Source: Candidatus Flavonifractor merdigallinarum (GTDB lineage Bacteria > Bacillota > Clostridia > Oscillospirales > Oscillospiraceae). Taken from it: a stretch of 41,472 nucleotides of DNA. Below are positions 8,658-16,366 of the stretch, one piece after another. The DNA lies in the NCBI GenBank assembly GCA_019115265.1, contig DXDX01000063.1, forward strand, positions 1 to 41,472, read 5' to 3'. A program made the position numbers and the translations under genes. The notes below the pieces were generated by a model. It did no database searches. It worked only from the letters and a program-made list of their open reading frames with translations, and was not told where the DNA came from. Position 1 is the stretch's first letter. Each line of letters opens with the position of its first letter.

Positions 8658-9602
8658 TCATTCCTCCTGATGGCCCTTTGGCCCAAGTTCCGGGGGGAGA
8701 TGCAGCGTGCGCAGGACCAGATCCAACAGCGCCTCCTCCTCCCCATAGCCAATCTCCAGCAGCTCCAGCCAGTAGTCCAACGTCCGGGACTCCGGCAGCT
8801 CCAGCTGAGAGAGAAAGCTTGCCGCCTCCTGCAATTCCCACTGCCCGGACCGCCACTTCTTTCGGGCCCGTTCCAGAATGGCCCGGAGCACTTTCTCCTT
8901 ATCCCAACTCTGCCGGAACAGTGCCTCCTCAATGGCATGGAGAAAGGGAGTGTAGCCCTTGGTCACCTGCCAGGCCACCTCCACCAGCGGCAGGGGTGGA
9001 ATTTCCTCCTCCAGAATCCCGTCCAGCTCCTCCTCCACCTCAGAGAGGGGGAAGAGGCCGCTTTCCAGCCCCATGTCCCAGTAGGCCAGTTGTTCCCACA
9101 CGGTGAGTGGGGGTACCGGGGCGGGGGGCGGCGGTGTACAGCGGGCGACAAACTCCAACAGGGCGGACTGGGTGGGCGGAAGGGATTCCAGCCCATCCAC
9201 TTCCTCCTCCCCCACAACGCCATAGCCCAAGGCATCCCGATACTGGGCCTGATACTCCTGTAACAGCGTGCCCCCGCCTGCACCAATCACCAGCACTGAC
9301 TGTTGCAGCTCGCTCTGGCGCAGGATCTGGCGCAAATCCTTCACCGCCTGCGGGATGGAAAAGGGCTTTATCTCAATCGGACGGCCTGACAGGGTGTAGG
9401 GCTGAGAGTTTCCGTGGAGACGCCAATCCAGCGTGAGCACCGTGTGGTCCTTTAGGGCCTCAAACTGCCCCTCCCATCGGGTCTGACACTCCCCCGCGCC
9501 GGGCAGAAACACCACCGGCACACTCCCCGGAATCCGCCGGATCCGGCAGGAGAAGGCGCAGCCCTCCCAGTAGTAAATCTCCTCTTGCCACTGCTCAGCC
9601 AT
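8658..9602 (-). CDS. Degenerate alpha/beta-hydrolase-like protein in the aro operon
   Basis: A 314-residue soluble protein of unknown function. The N-terminal third resembles an alpha/beta hydrolase: VPVVFLPGAGECQTRWEGQF looks like the oxyanion-loop strand, and LTLDWRLHGNSQ like the usual DxRGHGxS turn. The expected nucleophile elbow GxSxG is replaced by VLVIGAGGGTLLQEY, with no serine, so hydrolase activity is unlikely. The C-terminal half (about 170-314) is helical, Glu/Leu-rich and not recognised. It overlaps aroQ by eight bases and ends three bases before aroE, so it is made together with the shikimate enzymes. A structural or regulatory role in the pathway is only an inference. Confidence 0.8.
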   Translation of the reverse strand: MAEQWQEEIYYWEGCAFSCRIRRIPGSVPVVFLPGAGECQTRWEGQFEALKDHTVLTLDWRLHGNSQPYTLSGRPIEIKPFSIPQAVKDLRQILRQSELQQSVLVIGAGGGTLLQEYQAQYRDALGYGVVGEEEVDGLESLPPTQSALLEFVARCTPPPPAPVPPLTVWEQLAYWDMGLESGLFPLSEVEEELDGILEEEIPPLPLVEVAWQVTKGYTPFLHAIEEALFRQSWDKEKVLRAILERARKKWRSGQWELQEAASFLSQLELPESRTLDYWLELLEIGYGEEEALLDLVLRTLHLPPELGPKGHQEE

Positions 9603-10038
9603 TCTGCTTTTCCGCCCGGCTCAGAAAATAGCCCATGGCGGCCTCATAGCCGTACAGCCCCAGGCCGCAGATCTGCCCCACACAGGCGGGAGCGGTGACG
9701 CTCTTGTGCCGGAACTCCTCCCGCTGGTGGATGTTGGAGATGTGGACCTCCACACAGGGCACCGACACCGCTTTCAGGGCGTCCAGAATGGCCACTGAGT
9801 AGTGGGTGTACGCTCCGGGGTTCATGACAATGGCGTCATACACCCCGTCGGCCTCCTGAATGGCGTCCACAATGGCCCCCTCATGGTTGGACTGGAAGCA
9901 GTCGGCGGTGGAGTGGTGGGCGGCGGCGAACGCTTTCAGATGGGCGCACAGGCTCTCGTAGTTCTCCGAGCCGTAAATCCCCGGCTCCCGCTTCCCCAGC
10001 AGGTTCAGATTGGGTCCATTGATGATGAGGAACTTCAC
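9595..10038 (-). CDS. aroQ: 3-dehydroquinate dehydratase, type II
   Basis: AroQ dehydrates 3-dehydroquinate to 3-dehydroshikimate. The 147-residue protein starts MKFLIINGPNLNLLGKREPG and has the catalytic tyrosine in REPGIYG (about residue 22), the catalytic histidine region NPGAYTHYS and the HISNIHQREEFR segment near residues 101-112, all type II features. The start is GTG at 10038, within a GTGA overlap with the aroK stop and ten bases after an AGGAGG site; the longer open frame upstream is aroK sequence in another frame. Length is typical of the family (140-150). Confidence 0.96.
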   Translation of the reverse strand: MKFLIINGPNLNLLGKREPGIYGSENYESLCAHLKAFAAAHHSTADCFQSNHEGAIVDAIQEADGVYDAIVMNPGAYTHYSVAILDALKAVSVPCVEVHISNIHQREEFRHKSVTAPACVGQICGLGLYGYEAAMGYFLSRAEKQNG

Positions 10039-10541
10039 GGTTGACACACCTCCTGATAGATGGTGGAAATGAGGGCCTCCGCCTCCTCTGGGGTGTTGGA
10101 GTTGGAGATGAAGTAGTCCGCCCACCGGTGGTAGATGGGCTCCCGCTGGGCGGCACGCTCCACAAAGGCCGCCCGGCCCTCTTGAGCCAAGGGCCGGTCC
10201 CCCAGTATGCCGGAGTCGTAAATCTGCCCCGCATCCCGCCGGAGCCAGAACACCATGCCGCTCGCTTTCAGCGGGGCGATGGCCGCCTCCTGGGTGGGCA
10301 GACCCCCGCCGCAGGCGATGACCAAATTTTCCTGTTGGGCCAGCTCCTCTGCCGTCTCCCGCTCCCGCGCCCGGAAGTAGCCCTCCCCCTCCTGGGCGAA
10401 GAGCTCCGGGATGGAGCGCCCCAGCTTGCTCTCAATATACGCGTCGGTGTCCACAAAGGGAAAATCCAGCTTTTGGGCCAGCAGCTTTCCCACCGTGGTC
10501 TTGCCGCAGCCCATCATGCCAATCAGCACCAGATTTCTCAT
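10035..10541 (-). CDS. aroK: Shikimate kinase
   Basis: AroK phosphorylates shikimate at the 3-OH using ATP. The 168-residue protein shows the P-loop GMMGCGKTT (residues 8-16), the shikimate/Mg2+ binding DTDAYIE (31-37) and the CGGGLPT motif (about 77-83), followed by a lid region and RPLAQEGRAAF. It overlaps pheA by four bases (ATGA) and aroQ by four (GTGA), so the three are translationally coupled. Length matches the family. Confidence 0.96.
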   Translation of the reverse strand: MRNLVLIGMMGCGKTTVGKLLAQKLDFPFVDTDAYIESKLGRSIPELFAQEGEGYFRARERETAEELAQQENLVIACGGGLPTQEAAIAPLKASGMVFWLRRDAGQIYDSGILGDRPLAQEGRAAFVERAAQREPIYHRWADYFISNSNTPEEAEALISTIYQEVCQP

Positions 10542-11695
10542 GGCACATACCCCTTGAAGTTGCCCAGCACCCGCATCTCATTGGAGAGCTGGGACAGCTC
10601 ATGGAGCACCCCGTCCATACCGGGGGAGAGCAGGTCGCCGGTACACTCCAAAAAGAAGAGGTACTCCCAGCTCCGCCCCGGAATGGGCCGGGACTCCAGC
10701 TTCAGGAGGTTGAGGCCCTGGACGGCGAAGAGGGTAAGAATCTGGTGCAGGGAGCCGCTCTGGTGGGGCAGGCGGAAGAGGGTGGAGATTTTGTCCCGCC
10801 CGGGCCGCAGCTCCATCACCGGGGAGACCACCACAAAGCGGGTGTGGTTGAGGGCGTTGTAATTGGTCCCCTCCACCAAAATGTGCAGCCCGTAGAGCTG
10901 GGCCGCCCGGCGGGAGCAGATGGCCCCGGCGGTGCGGTCCCCCATCTCGGCCACCTGTTTGGCGGAACCCGCCGTATCCAAAGTGGGCACCCGCCGCCAG
11001 TCCCGGTGGCTGTCCAGGAATTTCTCACTCTGCATAAGGCCCTGTTCATGGGAGTAGACGGTGCGGATGTCCTCCAGCTCCACACCCGGCAGGGCCATCA
11101 GGCAGTGCTCCACCTTCACGTCGTACTCCCCCACCACATAGTAGTGGTACTGGGCCAGCAGATCATAGACCTGCCGGATGGAGCCGGTGGAGCTGTTCTC
11201 AATGGGCAGGACGGCGTAGTCGGCCTCCCCCCGCTCCAGTGCGGCGAACACGTCGGAGAACCAGGGACAGCCGGTGCTGTGGACCCCCTCCCCGAAAAAT
11301 CCGGCGGCAGCCTCCTCGCTGTAACAGCCCGGCTCCCCCTGATAGACCACACGGGGGTGCTCCACCGGCGTGCGGGCCTTTGCCAGAGCGGCGGCAAAGG
11401 CGGCGTAACCGGGGTCCTCACTCCCCTCTTTCACCAGATGGCGCTGCTGGCGGCGTGAGATGGCCATAATAGTTGCGTACAGCTCGGACAAGTCCGCCCG
11501 CCGGGCCGGGTCCTCGGTGAGGGCGGTCTTGGCCTCCAGAACCTGCTTTTCCCGCTCGGCGTCCAGCACCGGCACTCCGTGTTTCTTCTTCCACTCCCCC
11601 ACCTTCTGGGTGATCTCCATGCGGCGGAGAAACAGATCCACCAGCTGCCGGTCCAGCGCGTCAATCTCCTGCCGGTATTGTTCCAGTTCGCTCAT
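10538..11695 (-). CDS. pheA: Bifunctional chorismate mutase / prephenate dehydratase
   Basis: PheA converts chorismate to prephenate and then to phenylpyruvate, the branch to phenylalanine. In its 385 residues an AroQ-class helical chorismate mutase domain (about 1-88, with EIDALDRQLVDLFLRRMEI) is followed by prephenate dehydratase (about 115-290; YQGEPGCYSEEAA, PIENSSTGSIRQV and the catalytic TRF in LNHTRFVVV). An ACT domain follows, with the ESRP motif in LESRPIPGRSWEYLFFL, which in the family binds phenylalanine for feedback inhibition. The start has a GGAGAGAGG site. It follows aroC after 32 bases and overlaps aroK. Confidence 0.96.
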   Translation of the reverse strand: MSELEQYRQEIDALDRQLVDLFLRRMEITQKVGEWKKKHGVPVLDAEREKQVLEAKTALTEDPARRADLSELYATIMAISRRQQRHLVKEGSEDPGYAAFAAALAKARTPVEHPRVVYQGEPGCYSEEAAAGFFGEGVHSTGCPWFSDVFAALERGEADYAVLPIENSSTGSIRQVYDLLAQYHYYVVGEYDVKVEHCLMALPGVELEDIRTVYSHEQGLMQSEKFLDSHRDWRRVPTLDTAGSAKQVAEMGDRTAGAICSRRAAQLYGLHILVEGTNYNALNHTRFVVVSPVMELRPGRDKISTLFRLPHQSGSLHQILTLFAVQGLNLLKLESRPIPGRSWEYLFFLECTGDLLSPGMDGVLHELSQLSNEMRVLGNFKGYVP

Positions 11696-11727
11696 ATTCC
11701 TCTCTCCTTCCTTGGGCGGACACTCGG

Positions 11728-12705
11728 TCAGATGCCCAGCACCTCGCAGGCGGCCAGGGCGGCGGCGGACTCTACCACCGGCACCCCCCGGAGCACCACA
11801 CAGGGGTCGTGGCGGCCTTCTACCACCAGCTCCGCCTCCTCCCGGCGGGAGAGGCTCACCGTCTGCTGCTTCTTGGAAATGGAGGGGGTGGGGCGGAACA
11901 CCACCTCAAACTCCACCGGCATGCCATTGGTAATGCCGCCATTCACCCCGCCGGCGTGGTTGGTGGCGGTGGCAATTTTCTCCCCCTCCATGCAGAAGGA
12001 ATCGTTGGCCTCGCTCCCCCGCATGGCAGCCAGCCCAAAGCCCGCCCCAAAGGCAATGCCTTTCACGGCAGGGACGGCGAAGAGGTACTGGGCAAAGATA
12101 CCCTCCACATTGCACCCGAAGTCGGGGGCGCCCTGTCCGGCGGGCATCCCCTCCACGGTGCAGCGGACACAGCCCCCCACGCTGTCCCCCTCTTGCTTGG
12201 CCGCCAGAATGGCCTCTTGGGCCTGTTCCGGGGTGGGGTTGGCAATCCCGGCCAGATTGGACACCCGGGCAGAGACCGATACCCCTTTCGTCTGGAGCAC
12301 CAGCTTGGCCACCGCCCCGGCAAAGACCAGCGGCGCGGTGAGCCGACCGGAGAAGTGCCCCCCGCCCCGGTAGTCGTTGTATCCGCCATACCGCACCTGT
12401 CCGGCGTAGTCGGCGTGGCCGGGCCGGGGCAAATCCTTGAGTTTGGTATAGTCCTTACTGCGGGTGTCGGTGTTGCGGATGATGGCGCACAGGGGGGTGC
12501 CGGTGGTGTACCCCTCAAACACCCCGGAGAGAATCTCCGGCTCGTCCGCCTCCCGCCGGGCGGTGGAGGTAGCGTTCTGCCCCGGCGCCCGGCGCTTCAG
12601 CTCCCCCCGGATGAAGTCCATATCCAGCCAGATGCCCGCCGGGACCCCCTCCAGGGTCACTCCGATGGCGGGTCCGTGGGACTCTCCAAAAATCGTATAT
12701 CGCAT
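11728..12705 (-). CDS. aroC: Chorismate synthase (short N-terminus)
   Basis: AroC makes chorismate from EPSP and needs reduced FMN. Diagnostic segments are FGESHGPAIG at the N-terminus, RYGGYNDYRGGGHFSGRLTA near residues 104-123 and NHAGGVNGGITNGMPVEF in the C-terminal third, followed by RHDPCVVLRGVPVVE. The protein is 325 residues, shorter than the usual 350-390, partly because it starts MRYTIFGESHG without the usual extra N-terminal strand residues. The start is well supported: ATG shares a base with the aroA stop (TAATG) and lies seven bases after GGAGG. The conserved motifs are intact, so it should be active. Confidence 0.95.
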   Translation of the reverse strand: MRYTIFGESHGPAIGVTLEGVPAGIWLDMDFIRGELKRRAPGQNATSTARREADEPEILSGVFEGYTTGTPLCAIIRNTDTRSKDYTKLKDLPRPGHADYAGQVRYGGYNDYRGGGHFSGRLTAPLVFAGAVAKLVLQTKGVSVSARVSNLAGIANPTPEQAQEAILAAKQEGDSVGGCVRCTVEGMPAGQGAPDFGCNVEGIFAQYLFAVPAVKGIAFGAGFGLAAMRGSEANDSFCMEGEKIATATNHAGGVNGGITNGMPVEFEVVFRPTPSISKKQQTVSLSRREEAELVVEGRHDPCVVLRGVPVVESAAALAACEVLGI

Positions 12706-13937
12706 TATCCTTCCTCCCGGACAATCTGTCCACCCAGCGCCTCATAGTCCTCCCAGAAGTGGGGGTAAGACTTGTTGACGCACTCCGCGCCGGTGATGGT
12801 CACCGGCTGTTCACAGCGTGTGGCGGCAATGGCGGCCATCATGGCGATGCGGTGGTCGTTGTGGGCGCTCACCGTCACCCCGCCGGGGAGGGTCTCCTGT
12901 CCGTGGAACACCAGATAGTCCGGCCCCTCCTCCACCTGTCCGCCCAGAGCGGTGAGCACCTGGGCCACGGTGGCCAGACGGTCGCTCTCCTTGAGGCGCA
13001 GGCGGGCGGCGTTCACCAGACGGGTCTCCTCCCCCGCCCGCAGCACCGCGTGGGCCGCCAGGGGGGGCACCAAATCGGGGCACTGGCTCACGTCCAGCTC
13101 TACGCTCCCCACCTCCCGCAGGCGCACCCAGTAGGGCACAATGCGCATATCTCCCTGCACCGAGAAGGCGTTGAGCCCCTCCAAATCCACCTCATTGCCC
13201 ACACCGGTGGCGGCGTACCAGAAGGCAGCCTGGGAGTAATCCCCCTCCACGGCCAAATCCCGGTGGCGGTAAATCTGGTTGCCCGGCACCTGGAAGGTGC
13301 GCTGGCCGTCCCAGTGGGCCTTGACGCCGAACTGCTCCAGGGCGTCCAGAGTCATGTCCACATAGCCCCGGCTCTCCAAGTCGGTGGTGAGGTGGATTTC
13401 GCTGTCCCCCTCCAGCAGCGGGAGGGCGAAGAGCAGGCCGGTGACAAACTGGCTGGACACATCCCCCGGCAGGGTATAAACGCCCGGCGTCAGCTTCCCC
13501 TCCACCGTGAGCACCCCGTCTTTCAGCTCATAGGAGATCCCTTTCTCCCGGAAGATTTGGAAGTAGGGCTCCTGGGGCCGCTCCATAAGACGTCCGTGGC
13601 CGGTAAAACGGCCCTTCCCCTTCAGCGCCAGCGCCACGGGGATGAGAAAACGCAGGGTGGAGCCGGACTCGCCGCAGTCCATCACCTCCGGGGCGGGCTC
13701 GTCGTGGCCGTCCACCAAGTCCGCCCCCCGGATGAGAGTTCCATCCGCCGAGGCGTCCGCGTCCAGGGTTCGCATACAGCGGAGGGTGGCCTGGATGTCC
13801 TCCGAGAGGAGCACATTGGACAGGTGGCAGAAGCCGTCCGACAGGGCGGCGGCGATGATGAGCCGGTGGCTCTGGGACTTGCTGGGGGGCGGGGTGAGCA
13901 CTCCTTTCAGGCGTGTGGGTGTAATGGTGACCTTCAT
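12705..13937 (-). CDS. aroA: 3-phosphoshikimate 1-carboxyvinyltransferase (EPSP synthase)
   Basis: AroA joins shikimate-3-phosphate and phosphoenolpyruvate to give EPSP. The 410-residue protein starts MKVTITPTRLKGVLTPPPSK; the SKSQSHR motif binds substrate phosphate, CGESGSTLRFLIPV is the PEP-site segment and RLKESDRLA the C-terminal domain motif. The start at 13937 overlaps the aroB stop by four bases (ATGA) and has GGAGG seven bases upstream; the six extra in-frame codons before it were rejected. It is coupled to aroC downstream by TAATG. The residue after CGESG is Ser rather than the Ala of class I enzymes such as that of E. coli. Confidence 0.96.
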   Translation of the reverse strand: MKVTITPTRLKGVLTPPPSKSQSHRLIIAAALSDGFCHLSNVLLSEDIQATLRCMRTLDADASADGTLIRGADLVDGHDEPAPEVMDCGESGSTLRFLIPVALALKGKGRFTGHGRLMERPQEPYFQIFREKGISYELKDGVLTVEGKLTPGVYTLPGDVSSQFVTGLLFALPLLEGDSEIHLTTDLESRGYVDMTLDALEQFGVKAHWDGQRTFQVPGNQIYRHRDLAVEGDYSQAAFWYAATGVGNEVDLEGLNAFSVQGDMRIVPYWVRLREVGSVELDVSQCPDLVPPLAAHAVLRAGEETRLVNAARLRLKESDRLATVAQVLTALGGQVEEGPDYLVFHGQETLPGGVTVSAHNDHRIAMMAAIAATRCEQPVTITGAECVNKSYPHFWEDYEALGGQIVREEG

Positions 13938-15016
13938 TTCCCTTCCTCCAGCCATTTCAGTTCCTCCAGCAATTTGTGCTTGGGCATTTTATAGGGCACC
14001 GCCTTGCCCAGTTCCTCCAGCAGAATGAGGGTGATGTCCGAACCCGCCCCCTTCTTATCCAGGCCAATGGCGGCGGCGTACTCCTCCTGTGTACAGTAAA
14101 TACCATCAGGAAGGCCCAGGCTGTACACCGCCTCCTGCACCTGTGCGGACACCTGGGGCGGGGTCACCCCCAGTTTGACCCCCAGCCGGGCAGCCAGACA
14201 CATCCCGGCGGCTACCGCGTCGCCGTGGCTCCAGGTCTCATAGTTGCCCGCCCGCTCATAGGTGTGGCCCAGCGTGTGCCCGAAGTTGAGAAGCATCCGT
14301 CTGCCGGTGTCCCGCTCGTCCTCTTCCACAACCATTCGTTTTAGATTGCAGCAGGTATACAAAATGTGTTCGATTTCTGCCATCAGCTTGGCCCGGTCCG
14401 GCCGGGCGGTGAGGAAGTCGAAAAAGGCCTTGTCAAAAATACAGCCGTATTTCACCACCTCCGCCATGCCCTCAATAAAGATGGGGAGGTCCAGGGTGTC
14501 CAGGGTGTCCGGGTCCATGAGGACCAGCCTGGGCTGCCAGAAGGCCCCCGCCAGGTTCTTTCCATGCTGGAGGTCAATGGCCACTTTCCCGCCCACAGAG
14601 GAGTCCACTTGGGCCAGGAGGGTGGTGGGAATCTGCACAAAATCCACCCCCCGCAGAATGGTGGCGGCGGCAAAGCCCGCCAGATCCCCCACCACGCCGC
14701 CGCCCAACGCCACCACGGCGTCGGTGCGGGTGAGGCCGAAGTCCATCATGTCCTCCCACAGACGGTCCAGCATGGCAGCCGACTTGGAGCTCTCCCCGGC
14801 GGGGATTTCCTCCACAGAGGTCTCAAACCCGGCCCCCTCCAAACTGGGGATCAGGGTCCGAAGGTAGAGAGGGGCCACGTTGGAATCTGTAATCACAAAG
14901 AGCTTTTGGGCCTTGGGAAGAACCGCACGGATACGTTCTCCCGCCTGATTCAGAAGGCCCCGCTCAATGAGGATGTCATATGCCCGGCCGGGCAGATTGA
15001 CCGTCAGCGTTTTCAT
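13934..15016 (-). CDS. aroB: 3-dehydroquinate synthase
   Basis: AroB cyclises DAHP to 3-dehydroquinate using NAD+ and a divalent metal. The 360-residue protein has the family motifs ALGGGVVGDLAGFAAA (NAD binding), PTTLLAQVDSSVGGKVAID, and the metal-binding GHTLGHTYE with a later SHGDAVAAG. An upstream GTG at 15025 would overlap the aroF stop, but it lies directly on the GAGGAG ribosome binding site, so ATG 15016, eight bases after that site, is the better start. It ends in an ATGA overlap with aroA. Confidence 0.95.
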   Translation of the reverse strand: MKTLTVNLPGRAYDILIERGLLNQAGERIRAVLPKAQKLFVITDSNVAPLYLRTLIPSLEGAGFETSVEEIPAGESSKSAAMLDRLWEDMMDFGLTRTDAVVALGGGVVGDLAGFAAATILRGVDFVQIPTTLLAQVDSSVGGKVAIDLQHGKNLAGAFWQPRLVLMDPDTLDTLDLPIFIEGMAEVVKYGCIFDKAFFDFLTARPDRAKLMAEIEHILYTCCNLKRMVVEEDERDTGRRMLLNFGHTLGHTYERAGNYETWSHGDAVAAGMCLAARLGVKLGVTPPQVSAQVQEAVYSLGLPDGIYCTQEEYAAAIGLDKKGAGSDITLILLEELGKAVPYKMPKHKLLEELKWLEEGK

Positions 15017-15021
15017 CCCGC

Positions 15022-16038
15022 TCACTCCTCACAGCTGGCCCGCCAGGCCCGCAGGCTCTCCACCTTCTTCATGAGGGCGTCGAACTTCTCCGGGGTGAGG
15101 GACTGCTGGCCGTCGCACTTGGCATGGGCGGGGTCGTTGTGTACCTCAATGATGAGGCCGTCCGCCCCAATGGCGGTGGCGGCCAGGGCCAGGGGCTCCA
15201 CCATCCAGTACATCCCGGCGGCGTGGGAGGGGTCCACAATGATGGGCAGGTGGCTCATCCGCTTGACGGCGGGGATGGCGGACAAATCCAGGGTGTTGCG
15301 GGTGTAGGTCTCGAAGGTGCGCACCCCCCGCTCACAGAGGATGACATTCTCATTTCCGGCGGCCATGATATACTCGGCGGACATAATCCACTCCTCGTAG
15401 GTGTTGGCCAGCCCCCGCTTGAGGAGGATGGGCTTGCTCATCTTGCCCACCTCTTTGAGAAGGTCGAAGTTCTGCATGTTGCGGGCGCCAATCTGCACCA
15501 AATCCACCTTTTCCTCAAAGAGCTCGGCATAGCGGGGGGCCATAATCTCGCTGACCACCGGCAGGCCGGTGGCCTTCTTGGCCTCCAGCAGCAGATCCAG
15601 CCCGCTCTCCCCCATACCCTGGAAGGAGTAGGGGGAGGTGCGGGGCTTGAACGCGCCCCCGCGCAGCATCTTGGCGCCCGAGGCCTTGACGGCCTTGGCG
15701 ATGCCGGTCACCTGCTCCGCGCTCTCCACCGAGCAGGGGCCCGCGATGACGTTGAAGTTTCCGCCGCCAATCTTCACCCCCTGCACGTCCACCACCGTGT
15801 CCTCCGGGTGGAACTTGCGGTTGGCCTTCTTATACGGCTCCTGCACCCGCATGACCCGCTCCACATGGGGGTCGATGCTGATTTTGTCCATATCCACCGT
15901 GGTGGTGTCGCCCACCAGGCCCAGGATGGTGCAGCCCACGCCGTTGGTGACTCCCACCTCCAGGCCCATCTTCTCAAAGCGCTGGACCAGCTTCTCAATA
16001 TCCTGCTTCTCCGTGCCGGGTCTCATGACGACTACCAT
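15022..16038 (-). CDS. aroF: DAHP synthase (3-deoxy-7-phosphoheptulonate synthase), regulated type
   Basis: This enzyme opens the aromatic pathway by condensing phosphoenolpyruvate and erythrose-4-phosphate. The 338-residue protein has an N-terminal ACT-like regulatory domain (about 1-70, MVVVMRPGTEKQDIEKLV) and a KDO8P-synthase-like TIM barrel with VIAGPCSVES (about 97-106) and FKPRTSPYSFQG; this is the Thermotoga maritima type, where the N-domain senses Tyr or Phe. ATG 16038 was chosen because AGGAAG lies ten bases upstream; the longer frame runs into the terminator at 16073-16112. It is the first structural gene of the operon. Confidence 0.95.
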   Translation of the reverse strand: MVVVMRPGTEKQDIEKLVQRFEKMGLEVGVTNGVGCTILGLVGDTTTVDMDKISIDPHVERVMRVQEPYKKANRKFHPEDTVVDVQGVKIGGGNFNVIAGPCSVESAEQVTGIAKAVKASGAKMLRGGAFKPRTSPYSFQGMGESGLDLLLEAKKATGLPVVSEIMAPRYAELFEEKVDLVQIGARNMQNFDLLKEVGKMSKPILLKRGLANTYEEWIMSAEYIMAAGNENVILCERGVRTFETYTRNTLDLSAIPAVKRMSHLPIIVDPSHAAGMYWMVEPLALAATAIGADGLIIEVHNDPAHAKCDGQQSLTPEKFDALMKKVESLRAWRASCEE

Positions 16039-16072
16039 AACAATCAAACTTCCTTTCCTGTTTCCGGGCAGC

Positions 16073-16112
16073 AAAAAGAGAGCGCCCACTGATGAAATCA
16101 ATGAGCGCTCTC
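16073..16112 (-). terminator. Intrinsic terminator in the aroF leader (attenuator)
   Basis: On the transcribed strand the stem GAGAGCGCTC (16103-16112) pairs with GGGCGCTCTC (16078-16087), extended inside by TGAT/ATCA, and is followed at once by five Us (16073-16077). It lies between the leader peptide stop and aroF, 34 bases before the aroF start, so it must be bypassed for the operon to be expressed. This is the classic position of an attenuator. Confidence 0.85.
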
Positions 16113-16143
16113 CAGCTTACCGACTGAATGAGAATCCACGGTT

Positions 16144-16160
16144 CCCGTCCACCGGACGGG
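16144..16160 (-). promoter_or_regulatory. Leader hairpin between leader peptide and terminator
   Basis: A 7-bp stem CCCGTCC/GGACGGG with a 3-nt loop begins 10 bases after the leader peptide stop. Its CCGGTG core (16150-16155) is also complementary to CACCGG inside the leader peptide (16205-16210, codons 22-24), so two mutually exclusive structures are possible depending on where a ribosome stands. Which of them acts as antiterminator cannot be decided by eye. Confidence 0.5.
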
Positions 16161-16170
16161 CCGCCCCCAT

Positions 16171-16275
16171 TTATTCCACCCCTGTTTTTCCCATGTCAAA
16201 GTGGCCGGTGCCCATAAATCGAGCCCAGCCATAGGAAAAGACAAAGGATGCAGTTGTGAGGGCAGTCAATTTCAT
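16171..16275 (-). CDS. Aromatic-rich leader peptide of the aro operon
   Basis: A 34-residue open frame starting MKLTALTTAS. Residues 11-20 read FVFSYGWARF: three Phe, one Tyr and one Trp within ten codons, all three end products of the pathway below. The ATG at 16275 has a TGAGGA ribosome binding site eight bases upstream, lies about 25 nt after the predicted transcription start, and ends with TAA 59 bases before an intrinsic terminator and 132 bases before aroF. The arrangement matches known amino-acid leader peptides such as those of trp and phe operons. Stalling at these codons when aromatic aminoacyl-tRNA is scarce would favour read-through; that mechanism is inferred. Confidence 0.8.
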   Translation of the reverse strand: MKLTALTTASFVFSYGWARFMGTGHFDMGKTGVE

Positions 16276-16306
16276 GGATAAATCCTCACAATAAATGGAT
16301 AAGCGT

Positions 16307-16335
16307 ATTATATACGCTGCCGGCGCAAATTGCAA
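16307..16335 (-). promoter_or_regulatory. Promoter of the aro operon
   Basis: A consensus TATAAT (16307-16312) with TTGCAA (16330-16335) 17 bases upstream points to the leader peptide and aroF. The -10 lies inside the near-palindrome GCGTATATAATACGC, and the -35 lies in the long palindrome 16319-16353, so a dimeric regulator or an RNA hairpin could affect it. Confidence 0.65.
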
Positions 16336-16353
16336 GAGGCAATTTGCGCCGGC
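16319..16353. terminator. 15-bp perfect inverted repeat after the SLH gene
   Basis: GCCGGCGCAAATTGC is followed by five bases and its exact reverse complement. It starts 14 bases after the SLH gene stop, where a terminator is expected, but it lacks a U-tract on the minus strand. It also contains the -35 box of the aro promoter. It may act as a terminator or RNA-stabilising hairpin for the SLH transcript and as an operator-like site; the sequence alone does not decide. Confidence 0.6.
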
Positions 16354-16366
16354 ACAGAACAGTATC

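Noticed and set aside
12705..12730. Truncated or frameshifted chorismate synthase
   Set aside because: The N-terminus is short but begins at a well-supported start coupled to aroA and includes the FGESHG motif; no frameshift is needed to explain it.
16039..16312. T-box riboswitch upstream of aroF
   Set aside because: I looked for the conserved T-box antiterminator sequence (AGGGTGGNACCGCG-like) and did not find it; GGTGG occurrences lack the flanking bases. The leader peptide model explains the region better.
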